Assembly: GCF_000165675.1 (NCBI RefSeq)
Contig: NZ_AEIZ01000026.1
Coordinates: forward strand, 210,233 to 274,232
Reading direction: 5' to 3'
DNA length: 64,000 nucleotides
From: Leuconostoc fallax KCTC 3537
Lineage (GTDB): Bacteria > Bacillota > Bacilli > Lactobacillales > Lactobacillaceae
Below, piece after piece: positions 9,325 through 18,520 of the stretch. The notes beneath the pieces are model-generated. The model had not been told where the DNA came from and did not search any database. It saw only the letters and a program-made list of their open reading frames with translations. The translations under genes were made by a program, and so were the position numbers. The stretch's first letter is position 1. Every line of letters starts with the position of its first letter.

Positions 9325-10338
9325 TTAAATACTAAACTCTTGATTACCCGCTGCTTTAGCTAGACGGTTATTATAAGCTTTTCCTAATCCTACTGGTATC
9401 ATCTTTTGGACGTATATTGTGCCAACCTTTGGTTGATCATCATAAAAACGTAAACCAGAGAATAACTGTTCTGTAGCACTCTCTAAGGAATCACCCAATG
9501 ACCATGCCTGTTGTGATTTTATAGCCATTGCTTGCAAAATACGATCCTGCGCCATAACCACATCATTATCTTGTAATTTTTGTGCCAAATCAACAGCATC
9601 CAGCTCATCAAACATCACAACATGTTTATCTGGTGCATAGTGTCGATATTTCATACCCGGCGCTTTGGGTGTAACATCACTTGCAACTGATTCTGTTGTG
9701 GTCGCATCATGAACTGGTTGTGCTAACACAGCCACTAATTGTTCTTGTGTAATTGCACCAGGTCGCAAAATAGTTGGTACGTTTCCTGAGACATCAATAA
9801 CTGTTGATTCAACGCCAACTGTCGTAGGCCCATCATCAACAATAGCTGCAATTTTACCTGCCATATCGTGCCAAACATGCTGTGCTGTGGTGGGTGAAGG
9901 CTTTCCAGATGTATTTGCACTAGGCCCTACTATTGGTGCTTTGGCTGCCCGAATCACTGCCCGTGCAACTTCATTATCTGGTAATCTAAAGGCAACAGTA
10001 TTCAACCCTCCCGTGACTGTCATACTAAAAGCTTGCGCACGCATTGGTAAAATAATCGTCAATGATCCTGGCCAAAAAGCTGCCATTAATTTTTGAGACA
10101 TATCATTCTCTACAGCAAATTGCTGAACCATCGCTTTGTCTGCTACGGTAACAATTAATGGGTTGTCCGAAGGCCGTCCCTTAGCAGTAAAAACTTTTCT
10201 AACCGCTACTTCATCTGTCGCAACAGCTCCTAAACCGTAAACCGTCTCTGTTGGAAACGCGACAACTTCTCCTTGCGACAACAATTTTCCTGCAAATAAA
10301 ATATCTTGTTCACTTGTTCCTAAACGCTGTGTGTTCAT
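9325..10338 (-). CDS. tsaC: L-threonylcarbamoyladenylate synthase (Sua5/YwlC type)
   Basis: Makes threonylcarbamoyl-AMP from Thr, bicarbonate and ATP, the first step of t6A modification at tRNA position 37. The 337-residue length marks the long Sua5/YwlC type: a YrdC domain (about residues 10-200) with FPTETVYGLG, KGRPSDNPL and GPSANTSGKPSPT, then a linker with SVASDVTPKAPGMKYRHYAP and the small C-terminal Sua5 domain. Its start overlaps the end of prmC (4 bp), so translation is probably coupled. Part of the tdk-prfA-prmC-tsaC block. Confidence 0.95.
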   Translation of the reverse strand: MNTQRLGTSEQDILFAGKLLSQGEVVAFPTETVYGLGAVATDEVAVRKVFTAKGRPSDNPLIVTVADKAMVQQFAVENDMSQKLMAAFWPGSLTIILPMRAQAFSMTVTGGLNTVAFRLPDNEVARAVIRAAKAPIVGPSANTSGKPSPTTAQHVWHDMAGKIAAIVDDGPTTVGVESTVIDVSGNVPTILRPGAITQEQLVAVLAQPVHDATTTESVASDVTPKAPGMKYRHYAPDKHVVMFDELDAVDLAQKLQDNDVVMAQDRILQAMAIKSQQAWSLGDSLESATEQLFSGLRFYDDQPKVGTIYVQKMIPVGLGKAYNNRLAKAAGNQEFSI

Positions 10339-11213
10339 TTTTTTACTCGAATCATCCGATCTAATTTTGATAAATCTTGTTTTAAATCTATCTGTGCCTG
10401 TGGTATATAAGCTCTCAAAAGGTCTTTCACGGCTTGACCTTGTTTATAACCAATTTCAAAATAAGCTATACCGTCATCTTTTAGATAGTTATTCAGCTGT
10501 TGTGCAATATTTTCGTATATTGCCAAACCTTGATGTGCTGCATACAAAGCAATATCTGGTTCAAAATCAATAACACTCTGATCCATTTCGTTTTGATCTT
10601 GTGGATCTATATAAGGCGGATTACTTAATATCACATCAAATTTCATAGCTGGTATTTGCGCAAAAACATCACTCTCAGTAAAAGATATACGATCACGTAT
10701 CTTAAATTTTTTAGCATTATGCTGCGCAACGGTTAACGCATCTGTTGAAATATCGGCCGCCATCCCCTGAACACGTTGATCTTCCAACAAAATCGTTTCA
10801 ACAATGGCACCACTACCTGTCCCAATGTCCAAAATTTTGATTTCTTTTTGAGAATTAGCTTTTAAATCCTGTAGTACCCAATCAACCAATAATTCGGTTT
10901 CCGGTCTGGGAATGAGCACCCGCTCATCTACTAAAAATTCACGGCCATAAAATGGCGCAGTGCCTAAAACATATTGAACGGGTCGACCTGTTATTAATTC
11001 ACTAATCCATCTTGCCCAAGATTCAACCAAAAATTCAGGCATCTGACGTGTCATATTAGCATGCAAAGTCCCATAATTCATATCTAAAGCACCAGTTAAT
11101 AAGAAATCAACATTTTCTTGGGCAATTTCAGTAGACATGGTATTTTGATTCACTAATTCTTGTATCGCCCATTTACGTGCTTCTAAAATCGAAATTTTAA
11201 TTGGTTTTTCCAT
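10335..11213 (-). CDS. prmC: peptide chain release factor N5-glutamine methyltransferase
   Basis: Methylates the Gln of the GGQ motif in release factors using S-adenosylmethionine. The 292-residue protein has the PrmC N-terminal helical domain and a Rossmann methyltransferase domain with LDIGTGSGAI (SAM loop) and the family-specific LSNPPYIDP active-site motif. The gene follows prfA, whose product is its substrate, in the usual Firmicute order, and overlaps tsaC. ATG at 11213 is preceded by GAGGGTATAATGG. Confidence 0.96.
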   Translation of the reverse strand: MEKPIKISILEARKWAIQELVNQNTMSTEIAQENVDFLLTGALDMNYGTLHANMTRQMPEFLVESWARWISELITGRPVQYVLGTAPFYGREFLVDERVLIPRPETELLVDWVLQDLKANSQKEIKILDIGTGSGAIVETILLEDQRVQGMAADISTDALTVAQHNAKKFKIRDRISFTESDVFAQIPAMKFDVILSNPPYIDPQDQNEMDQSVIDFEPDIALYAAHQGLAIYENIAQQLNNYLKDDGIAYFEIGYKQGQAVKDLLRAYIPQAQIDLKQDLSKLDRMIRVKK

Positions 11214-11247
11214 TATACCCTCATCGTTATTATCCGCTAATATACGA

Positions 11248-12327
11248 TTAGTGTTGGTTCAAATCAGCCAACTTAGCGGTTTGATCAGCAATAATTAGGG
11301 CATCGATAATATCTTCTAATTCACCATTCATCACGCGATCCAACTTATTCAGTGTTAAGCCAATCCGATGATCAGTAACACGATTTTGTGGGAAATTATA
11401 GGTACGAATACGTTCCGATCGATCACCAGTACCAACGGCTGTTTTACGCTTTTGTGCATATTCTGCCTCATTTTGTTGCGCAAAATAATCATACACACGC
11501 GCGTTTAAAATTTTCCATGCTTTCGCACGGTTCTGCTGCTGTGATCGTTCATCCTGCATGGCAACAGTAATCCCTGTTGGTTCATGTGTCAAACGAATGG
11601 CTGAGCTTGTTTTGTTAACGTGCTGACCACCCGCACCGCTTGAACGGTAGACATCTTCACGGACGTCTTTTGGATCAATTAAATCAGTGGCATCAACGTC
11701 CTCAAATTCAGGCATTACCCCAACAGTTGCCGTACTTGTATGAACGCGTCCCTGTGTTTCCGTTACTGGTACGCGTTGCACACGATGCGCACCACTCTCA
11801 AATTTCAATTTAGAGTATACATTGTTACCAGTAATCATTACCACAACTTCTTTGTAGCCACCAACTTCGGTAGCAGACTCATCAATTAAGTTAATATGCC
11901 AGTTTTGCTTTTCAGCGTATTTACGATACATGTCTAATAAGTCAGCAGCAAATAAAGAAGATTCATCACCACCGGCAGCACCACGAATTTCCATAATAAT
12001 ATTCTTATCATCATTAGGATCTTGAGGTAACATGAGAACCTTGAGTTGCTCTTCAAGACTAGCCTTTTGTGGCTTAAGTGTCTTGAGATCGTCTCGTGCT
12101 AATTCAGCCATATCTGTGTCATCTAATAGATCTTCAGCATCTTGTATATCCTGCAAAACACTTTGGTATTGTTTAAAAACGGTGACCGTTTCTCGAATAC
12201 TACCTTCTTCTTTAGACAATGCCATATATCTTTTGGAATCAGACATTACTTCCGGATCAGCTAATAGTTCATTCAATTCATCATGCCGATCAACAACTGT
12301 CTGTAATTGCTCAAAAATTTTGTCCAT
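11248..12327 (-). CDS. prfA: peptide chain release factor 1
   Basis: Class I release factor that reads UAA and UAG. The 359-residue protein carries [14 protein letters not shown] with the GGQ peptidyl-hydrolysis motif, [12 protein letters not shown], and the [12 protein letters not shown] segment with the codon-recognition region of RF1 (PxT type). The ATG at 12327 follows AGAAGGAAAATAATT and lies just past the stop of tdk. Forms an operon with tdk upstream and prmC downstream. Confidence 0.98.
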   Translation of the reverse strand: MDKIFEQLQTVVDRHDELNELLADPEVMSDSKRYMALSKEEGSIRETVTVFKQYQSVLQDIQDAEDLLDDTDMAELARDDLKTLKPQKASLEEQLKVLMLPQDPNDDKNIIMEIRGAAGGDESSLFAADLLDMYRKYAEKQNWHINLIDESATEVGGYKEVVVMITGNNVYSKLKFESGAHRVQRVPVTETQGRVHTSTATVGVMPEFEDVDATDLIDPKDVREDVYRSSGAGGQHVNKTSSAIRLTHEPTGITVAMQDERSQQQNRAKAWKILNARVYDYFAQQNEAEYAQKRKTAVGTGDRSERIRTYNFPQNRVTDHRIGLTLNKLDRVMNGELEDIIDALIIADQTAKLADLNQH

Positions 12328-12329
12328 AA

Positions 12330-12935
12330 TTATTTTCCTTCTTTTGGGAATAAATCTGATATTTTAGCCATATCTGGATGATACCAATGGTGCCGACAAG
12401 TTGGTATATAAGCTTCGTCACCACCAATAAAAACTTGTTGCCCTTCTCTTTGCGGTTCTCCATCCACAATACGTAACTGCGTAATCGCCTTTTTCCCACA
12501 AAATGCACAAATGGTTTTCATTTCTTCTAATTTATCAGCCATTTCAATAAGACGCTTTGAGCCAGGAAACAACTGATTAAAAGCATCTTGTTTCAAGCCA
12601 AATGCCATGGCTGGTATATGTAATTCATCAACAACTTGTGCCAATTGATCGACCTGCTCTGGAAACAAAAATTGCGCCTCATCAATTAAAACAGCTGCCA
12701 AGTTAGTCTGATGATGCTTCACAATATCAAATAAATTATCAGCTTTTTGTATCGCTACTGCTGGACGTTCTAACCCTATTCGGCTAGATACTATTCCTGT
12801 CCCTGATCTTGTATCAGCCGCTGGTGTCATTAATAAAATATTCTTACCTTGTGATTCATAATTATGCGCTACTTTTAAAATTTCAATGGATTTCCCCGAA
12901 TTCATTGCACCATACTCAAAAAATAATTGTGCCAT
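12330..12935 (-). CDS. tdk: thymidine kinase
   Basis: Type II (cytosolic) thymidine kinase phosphorylating thymidine to dTMP. I choose the ATG at 12935 ([16 protein letters not shown], carrying the P-loop GAMNSGKS) because it follows GGGAGGTAGC; an upstream ATG at 12956 is unsupported. Further signatures: LIDEAQFL (Walker B-like) and a zinc site CAFCGKK plus a later Cys-Arg-His-His, both halves of which are kept here, unlike several other zinc sites in the window. Two bases separate its stop from the prfA start. Confidence 0.96.
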   Translation of the reverse strand: MAQLFFEYGAMNSGKSIEILKVAHNYESQGKNILLMTPAADTRSGTGIVSSRIGLERPAVAIQKADNLFDIVKHHQTNLAAVLIDEAQFLFPEQVDQLAQVVDELHIPAMAFGLKQDAFNQLFPGSKRLIEMADKLEEMKTICAFCGKKAITQLRIVDGEPQREGQQVFIGGDEAYIPTCRHHWYHPDMAKISDLFPKEGK

Positions 12936-12974
12936 GCTACCTCCCAAATATTTCAACCTTATATTAATGAAGCA

Positions 12975-14069
12975 TTAGTGCTTTACACTTAATATCACAC
13001 CACTCAATCTTTCATACCAAGTACGATGCGTTTTTGTAATCGTTAATAGCCAATCACTGCCAAAGAAAATAACTGGCACTAATATAATAAAGCCGGTGAT
13101 AAAATGCAAACCCTTATCTGATGCTTGTAAATCTAAAAGCAAAGTCAACCAATTCAGAACAATTGGGATCAGAATAAAGGCGCCAATACTGCTTAAGTTA
13201 CGTACGAGTATCTCCCATAACGTTATACTTGAACCGTCTAAACTATCATAACAAATCTTAAGAACACGCATACCAATAGTTTGTTTATATTGGCTAATCT
13301 CGGGAACGAAAACAAAGACAATGAGAATACTAGCAATCCCCGTTATCCATAACGGTATACGCAATACATCAACAAATATCAAAAGACCAATAATAACCAA
13401 ACTCCAGTCGATCAATAAAGCAAGTAGTCGTCTAAATAGACCAACAGAGTCCGTATTCACATCCCCTTGCAATAATTCAACTTCCAAATTTGGTAACAGC
13501 CGACGAGAATATGGCACCATTTGATCGCCAATCATTGCGCCTAAAACATTAAGCATAACATCATCAACATCACACACACGGTAAGGATATGGGTAAACAC
13601 CATAGATACCAGTAAATTGCGTGATTTCAAAAAATAACGATAGCACTAATGCGGCATAAATAGTTGCTCTAAAGCTTTTTTGAAAGTAATAACGAATATA
13701 AAAGCCAAGCGGAATAAAAACTAAAATATTAGCTAAGATATCCACAAATACCGTGCTGGTAAAACCGCTTGAGAATCGGCCAGGTGCAATAATATTTTCA
13801 CTCAAAAAATTAAAAGGAATTAAATTCACCATATTAACTTTTTGCGTTTTCAGTGCCAATACCTCGCTCAAGGATGGCAACGGCAAAATAGTAATCAAGA
13901 ACGCCACGATAAGATAAAAAACAAAACTACTGACCATTACCAATCTGACGAACGACACCGCACCATAGCGTCGGTATTGGATAACTAAAACAGGTATAAA
14001 TAATAATATTAAACTAATAGGTAAAATTTGCCATATGCTCTGCGTTGGGAATATGAGTTTTTCTAGCAT
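12975..14069 (-). CDS. VanZ-like and RDD-domain membrane protein fusion
   Basis: An integral membrane protein of 364 residues with at least nine hydrophobic segments. Residues 1 to about 190 match the VanZ-like family (MVNLIPFNF, IFIPLGFYIRYYF-type segments, FFEITQF, DVDDVMLNVLGAMIG). Residues about 208-355 match an RDD domain: FRRLLALLIDW at its start with the Arg-Asp pair, and GMRVLKI later. VanZ-like proteins affect teicoplanin or lipoglycopeptide sensitivity in some bacteria; RDD proteins are of varied or unknown role. The two are usually separate but this fusion occurs in lactic acid bacteria. Stands alone, 40 bp upstream of tdk. Confidence 0.8.
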   Translation of the reverse strand: MLEKLIFPTQSIWQILPISLILLFIPVLVIQYRRYGAVSFVRLVMVSSFVFYLIVAFLITILPLPSLSEVLALKTQKVNMVNLIPFNFLSENIIAPGRFSSGFTSTVFVDILANILVFIPLGFYIRYYFQKSFRATIYAALVLSLFFEITQFTGIYGVYPYPYRVCDVDDVMLNVLGAMIGDQMVPYSRRLLPNLEVELLQGDVNTDSVGLFRRLLALLIDWSLVIIGLLIFVDVLRIPLWITGIASILIVFVFVPEISQYKQTIGMRVLKICYDSLDGSSITLWEILVRNLSSIGAFILIPIVLNWLTLLLDLQASDKGLHFITGFIILVPVIFFGSDWLLTITKTHRTWYERLSGVILSVKH

Positions 14070-14185
14070 GAGTGCTGATATCTATCCTTTAAATTAACTG
14101 TATTAAGTTACACAATCTATAGTATAGCAAATAATGCGAAATACCTCATTTTATGGTATGATATTGCCCAGAAAGTAGGAATATT

Positions 14186-15541
14186 ATGGGATTTAAAACA
14201 ACCGTTGCAAAACTAACAGCCAAATCATCATATTGGTTATTACATGATATTTTAAAGCGTGGTGGTACAAGTTTACCAGGTAAATTAGCTGTTAAAATTG
14301 ATCCAACTATTTTAAAACATATTCAACAAGATTTTGATTTAATCGTTGTCACAGGTACCAATGGTAAAACCTTAACAACTGCTTTAATTACACGTGTTTT
14401 AAGAGCAGGTGACTATGATGTGATTACGAACCCTTCTGGATCTAATATGATTCAAGGGATTACGGGTACACTTGTCACGAGTAAATTCAAAAAGAATAAT
14501 GGCAAACGACCAATCGCAGTTTTAGAAGTAGATGAAGCCAACGTTGCTTTAGTAGCGTCAGCCATTCAACCAAAGATGTTTGTGCTAACGAACATCTTTC
14601 GCGATCAATTAGATCGTTATGGCGAAATATATACAACATATGACAAAATTGTCAGCGGCATTAAGTATGCGCCAGATGCCAAAGTACTAGCCAATGGGGA
14701 TTCCCCCATTTTTACACGTGGCGATTTCAAGAATCCAAGAATCTATTTTGGTTTCGATCATATTCAACCACAAGACTATCAAAGCTTAACTGCACCTAAT
14801 AACACAGATGGTATTTTATCACCAACTGATAATTCGGTTTTGAACTACGATTTCATTACCTATGCTAATTTGGGTAAATATCGGAGTCATACTGATCATT
14901 TTGCACGACCAAAACTACAATATGCTGTTACCAGTGTGGATAAGCTAACCCCTAAGTATTCAGAATTCACAATTGACGACACATCATTACGCATTGAAAT
15001 CGGTGGCCTTTATAATATTTATAATGCGTTAAGTGCCTTTGCGGTAGGCAGAGAATTTAATATTGCACCAGAACAGATTAAATCCGCATTTGAAAGTAAC
15101 GCACAGATTTTTGGCCGCCAAGAAGCCATCAATGTCGATGGTAAAGATGTCACCATTGTTCTCATTAAGAATCCAGTCGGTACGAATACTGTCATTGATA
15201 TGATGCTAACAGAGCCTGAACCTTTCTCATTAATGACATTATTAAATGCCAATTACGCTGACGGTATTGATACGAGCTGGATTTGGGATGCTGAGTTTGA
15301 AAAGCTCCACACCACAAAAATTACAGCTGTAGCTACTGGTGGCGAGCGCTACAAAGATATTCAAGTACGATTAAAGATGGCCGGTTTTAAAGATCAAGCA
15401 GTTTATCAAGATTTGAATCAAATCGTTACTGCAATTCAAAAAATGCCGACGAAAAAAGTATATATCGCCGCAACGTACACGGCCATGTTGCAGTTACGCC
15501 AACAATTAAGCGCCGCTGGCTACATCAAAGGAGGTTTCTAA
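14186..15541 (+). CDS. murT: lipid II isoglutaminyl synthase, MurT subunit
   Basis: MurT with GatD amidates the alpha-carboxyl of D-Glu in the lipid II stem peptide, using ATP and glutamine. The 451-residue protein has a Mur-ligase core with VVTGTNGKTLTTAL (P-loop, about 54-67), LEVDEANV and NIFRDQLDRYGE, then a DUF1727 C-terminal domain. The four-cysteine zinc ribbon seen in Staphylococcus and Streptococcus MurT is missing: the equivalent positions read S212, D215, S234 and D237, and the protein has no Cys at all. ATG at 14186 follows AAAGTAGGAATATT. It overlaps gatD by one base, as usual for this pair. Confidence 0.95.
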   Translation: MGFKTTVAKLTAKSSYWLLHDILKRGGTSLPGKLAVKIDPTILKHIQQDFDLIVVTGTNGKTLTTALITRVLRAGDYDVITNPSGSNMIQGITGTLVTSKFKKNNGKRPIAVLEVDEANVALVASAIQPKMFVLTNIFRDQLDRYGEIYTTYDKIVSGIKYAPDAKVLANGDSPIFTRGDFKNPRIYFGFDHIQPQDYQSLTAPNNTDGILSPTDNSVLNYDFITYANLGKYRSHTDHFARPKLQYAVTSVDKLTPKYSEFTIDDTSLRIEIGGLYNIYNALSAFAVGREFNIAPEQIKSAFESNAQIFGRQEAINVDGKDVTIVLIKNPVGTNTVIDMMLTEPEPFSLMTLLNANYADGIDTSWIWDAEFEKLHTTKITAVATGGERYKDIQVRLKMAGFKDQAVYQDLNQIVTAIQKMPTKKVYIAATYTAMLQLRQQLSAAGYIKGGF

Positions 15542-16272
15542 TGCCCCAATATACATTAAATATCGCCCATCTATACGGTGATTTGATGAATACCTATGGT
15601 GACTACGGTAATATTATTGCCTTGCGCTATTACGCTGAACAAATTGATGTGACCGTCAAAACAACTGTCATTTCCTTAGATAATACTTTTAAAAGCGCTG
15701 ATTTTGATTTTGTGCTGTTTGGTGGTGGTCAAGATTATGAACAAACGATTGTTGCAAAAGATTTAAAATCAAAAGCTGCTGAATTACAGCATTATATTGA
15801 AAATGATGGTACCTTACTCGCAATTTGTGGTGGCTTTCAATTACTCGGTAGTCATATGATTATGGCCGATGGACAGCGTGTTGATGGCATTGGCGCGCTT
15901 GACCTATATACAATTAATATGCACGATAGTCAGGTTAAAGTAGCCAAAGATGCGCGCTTAACTGGCAATATTGTGATTAAAAATAATCAAACTGGCGAAG
16001 TCTATCATGGCTTTGAAAATCATCAAGGTCGTACGTTTATCGGTGATCAAGAATTGGCATTAGGTACTGTTATTTCTGGTAATGGTAATAATGGTATGGA
16101 CAATCATGAAGGCATTATCCACCGCAATGTTTTTGGTTCTTATTTCCATGGTCCTATATTGACGCGTAACGGTAACTTGGCAAAACGTATTCTCGCAACC
16201 TCATTATCTCAAAAATACCCTGATATTAATTGGGAAGATAATCTTAAACAATTACCAACAGAATCCTTTTAA
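15541..16272 (+). CDS. gatD: lipid II isoglutaminyl synthase, GatD glutaminase subunit
   Basis: The glutaminase partner of MurT: releases ammonia from Gln and channels it to MurT for D-Glu amidation. The 243-residue class I amidotransferase-like protein has the nucleophile Cys in LAICGGFQLLG (about residue 94), FENHQGRT, and the catalytic His in GSYFHGPIL near the C-terminus. The ATG overlaps the murT stop (TAATG) and a GGAGG lies within the end of murT, so the two are translated together. A strong terminator follows. Confidence 0.96.
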   Translation: MPQYTLNIAHLYGDLMNTYGDYGNIIALRYYAEQIDVTVKTTVISLDNTFKSADFDFVLFGGGQDYEQTIVAKDLKSKAAELQHYIENDGTLLAICGGFQLLGSHMIMADGQRVDGIGALDLYTINMHDSQVKVAKDARLTGNIVIKNNQTGEVYHGFENHQGRTFIGDQELALGTVISGNGNNGMDNHEGIIHRNVFGSYFHGPILTRNGNLAKRILATSLSQKYPDINWEDNLKQLPTESF

Positions 16273-16279
16273 ATGTCAT

Positions 16280-16322
16280 AAAAAAGCACGTACTGAGTCG
16301 ATAACTCAGTACGTGCTTTTTT
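16280..16322. terminator. bidirectional intrinsic terminator
   Basis: A perfect stem of about 19 bp including the A/T ends (GCACGTACTGAGT with ACTCAGTACGTGC, 6-nt loop) flanked by A and T runs; it serves both gatD (+) and the convergent YitT gene (-). Confidence 0.93.
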
Positions 16323-16324
16323 CA

Positions 16325-17164
16325 TTAAATAAAGGTACCACCATGGGCTTCCGTAATATTGTAAACAATCGTAAACGCTTGCTTATCTAACATATGTATT
16401 GCGCGTAAAACATGGTTATAATCTTGATTATCCACAACAACCATCAGCATTTCACGGTTATCACCTGTATAACCACCCTTAACATCCATAATCGTAAAGC
16501 CCTTATCGTTCACTGATAAATAATCTTTAATTTTCGTAATACTACCATTACTCGTAATGTAAATCATTTTTCGCCGGTCTAAGCCTGTTTCAATATAGTT
16601 CATAACGATAGACGAAATGACAATAGAAAATACAGCAAGAGCAAAGCCTTCAAAACCGCTTGTCAATAAATTACCTAAAGACACAAAAGCATCGATAATT
16701 AACAGTGAGATGGCAGGTGAAATACGAAAATACTTCTTTAGAATCATAGGTGGTACAGCTGTACCACCACTGGAAGCTTCGATACGGTACAGTAATGCAA
16801 CGCCAACAGCAAAAATACTTCCCCCAATTAATACAGCCAACATATTATTGGCCGTTAATTCAAAACTAGGTGTTATTTTTAACAGCACTGGCAGAAGTAA
16901 ACTACCAAAAGCAATTCTAGCGGTTGTCGCTTTATTTAGAAACACAGCAGCTAAGATTATCATACTAATATTAATAATCAACACCACAAGTGCACGATCT
17001 AAACCTAATAGTTCATTCGCTAAAATTGCAATCCCAGTGGACCCGCCTGCAGCAATTTGTGCTGGTGCGTAGAAAAAATTAATACTCACCGCCACAAGTT
17101 CAAGCGCAATTATAATGATGGCAAATCGGATAAAAATATTATCAGTTAGTTGTCTTTTTGTCAT
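16325..17164 (-). CDS. YitT family membrane protein (DUF161/DUF2179)
   Basis: A 279-residue membrane protein of the YitT family: five or six hydrophobic segments in the first 190 residues (PAQIAAGGSTGIAILA, LLGLDRALVVLIINI, GGSIFAVGVALLY) and a cytosolic C-terminal DUF2179 domain from about 200 (MIYITSNGSITKIKDYL, GGYTGDNREMLMVVVD). Function in Firmicutes is unclear; these genes are multicopy in lactic acid bacteria. Start ATG at 17164 follows AAAGGGGGAACG. It lies 15 bp downstream of the DUF956 gene and may be read from the PTS-associated transcript. Confidence 0.88.
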   Translation of the reverse strand: MTKRQLTDNIFIRFAIIIIALELVAVSINFFYAPAQIAAGGSTGIAILANELLGLDRALVVLIINISMIILAAVFLNKATTARIAFGSLLLPVLLKITPSFELTANNMLAVLIGGSIFAVGVALLYRIEASSGGTAVPPMILKKYFRISPAISLLIIDAFVSLGNLLTSGFEGFALAVFSIVISSIVMNYIETGLDRRKMIYITSNGSITKIKDYLSVNDKGFTIMDVKGGYTGDNREMLMVVVDNQDYNHVLRAIHMLDKQAFTIVYNITEAHGGTFI

Positions 17165-17179
17165 CGTTCCCCCTTTAAA

Positions 17180-17530
17180 TTAGCGCTCAAGTATACCTTT
17201 TCTTAATCGCAATTGGTCTTTCTTTAAATGTCCTGCTAATGCCATTAATGCCTTTTTGGTTTTATTGGTAATGAATTCAAATGATTGGCCTTCTGTTGTA
17301 TAAACAATAAAGCCGCGATACCAAAAATTAAACGCACGTTCTACTGTAATATATTTCACATTTCGCCACGGAATTTGAATATAACCTTTACCCAATGAGG
17401 GTCGGTAGTCCAGACCACTATTACCAATTTCTAATTTTCCTTGGCGAATGTTGATTGGTGATAATACCGCATTAGCATTAATGACAATATCAGCAGTTGA
17501 ATTTAAAGGTCCTGCATTTTTTTCACTCAT
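17180..17530 (-). CDS. DUF956 protein associated with the mannose PTS (ManO-like)
   Basis: A 116-residue DUF956 family protein, regularly the last gene of mannose-family PTS operons in Lactobacillales and proposed to regulate them (called ManO in Listeria and Lactobacillus). Visible features: VLSPINIRQGKLEIGNSG and IPWRNVKYITVER, a PH-like beta pattern, with a basic C-terminus. It follows the IID gene on the same strand but is separated by a strong terminator at 17622-17652, so it is expressed by read-through or from its own promoter (a -10-like TATGAT is present upstream). DUF956 has no assigned reaction. Confidence 0.82.
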   Translation of the reverse strand: MSEKNAGPLNSTADIVINANAVLSPINIRQGKLEIGNSGLDYRPSLGKGYIQIPWRNVKYITVERAFNFWYRGFIVYTTEGQSFEFITNKTKKALMALAGHLKKDQLRLRKGILER

Positions 17531-17621
17531 TGTATTAAACTCCCATTATAAAAGGCTTTATATTAATCATACCAGACTATTTCAGATCACAAAGCTTTAT
17601 TCTGTAAAAAACGTCACATAT

Positions 17622-17652
17622 AAAAGAAGGAGACAATTTGTCTCCTTCTTTT
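17622..17652 (-). terminator. intrinsic terminator between IID and DUF956
   Basis: AAAAGAAGGAGACAA pairs with TTGTCTCCTTCTTTT almost without a loop, ending in T on the reverse strand. The stem contains a ribosome-site-like AAGGAG, but no start codon follows at a usable distance. Confidence 0.85.
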
Positions 17653-17669
17653 AAAAAACTTATATTGCA

Positions 17670-18509
17670 TTACTTACCCATAACACCGATAGCATTGAGT
17701 ACAATACCCAAAACGAAGTACATTAAGATAATAACCAATGCATTGACCTTCTTTCTCAACAACCAAATCGTTAAGAAAGTTAATGCAAGTGGTGCAATAC
17801 CAGGCAACAATTGTTGGTTCAAAATGTTATCTAATGTTGTTACCTTGGTTGTACCATCTGTCATCTTAACTTTTGAGACAACTAACGGGAACTTCATTGT
17901 CGTCCAACGTGGTACCAAGACACCCATGATGAACATACCAAGGATTGATGCGCCCAATGTAATTTTTTGTAGCGCACCGCCAGCTAAGTTCTTTGTGATA
18001 CTTGTTCCTTGCTGATACCCCATCTTTTGTGTATACCATAGGAAAGCCATACGTAAGGCGTTCCAAAGTACGAAGAAGACGATTGGTCCGGCAATACTTC
18101 GTGACATTGCAAGAGAAGCAGCAAACGCACCAATCACTGGTCGTGCAGTTCCCCAGAAGATAGGGTCACCAACACCAGCCAAAGGTCCCATCATTCCAAT
18201 TTTTACACCTTGCAATGTTGCATCATCAATTTCTGCACCATTCGCACGTTGTTCTTCCATCGCAATTTCAACACCTAACACTGGTGCTGCAACATAGGGA
18301 TGTGTGTTAAAGAACTCTAAGTGTCGCTTTAACGCTGCCGATCGTTCTGCTTTGTCATCGCCATACAAACGCTTAATTGCTGGGATCATTGCATAAGCCC
18401 AACCAACGTTTTGCATACGCTCATAGTTCCAAGATGCTTGTAAGAATGTTAAACGCCAAAATGATGAGCGGAGATCCCCATTTGTAATTTTCTTTTCTAC
18501 ATTAGCCAT
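17670..18509 (-). CDS. manN: mannose-family PTS system, IID component
   Basis: Membrane component of a mannose/fructose/sorbose-type phosphotransferase system. The 279-residue protein has the IID signature: FWRLTFLQASWNYERMQ near the N-terminus, PAIKRLYGDD, HLEFFNTHPYVAAP, and GMMGPLAGVGDPIFWGT (about residues 108-124), followed by C-terminal hydrophobic segments. It works with IIC to move hexose, which IIAB phosphorylates. Third gene of the IIAB-IIC-IID unit, 11 bp after IIC. Its sequence is close to the second half of the fused IIC-IID gene at 20575-22185. Confidence 0.95.
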   Translation of the reverse strand: MANVEKKITNGDLRSSFWRLTFLQASWNYERMQNVGWAYAMIPAIKRLYGDDKAERSAALKRHLEFFNTHPYVAAPVLGVEIAMEEQRANGAEIDDATLQGVKIGMMGPLAGVGDPIFWGTARPVIGAFAASLAMSRSIAGPIVFFVLWNALRMAFLWYTQKMGYQQGTSITKNLAGGALQKITLGASILGMFIMGVLVPRWTTMKFPLVVSKVKMTDGTTKVTTLDNILNQQLLPGIAPLALTFLTIWLLRKKVNALVIILMYFVLGIVLNAIGVMGK

Positions 18510-18520
18510 AACTTTTCTCC

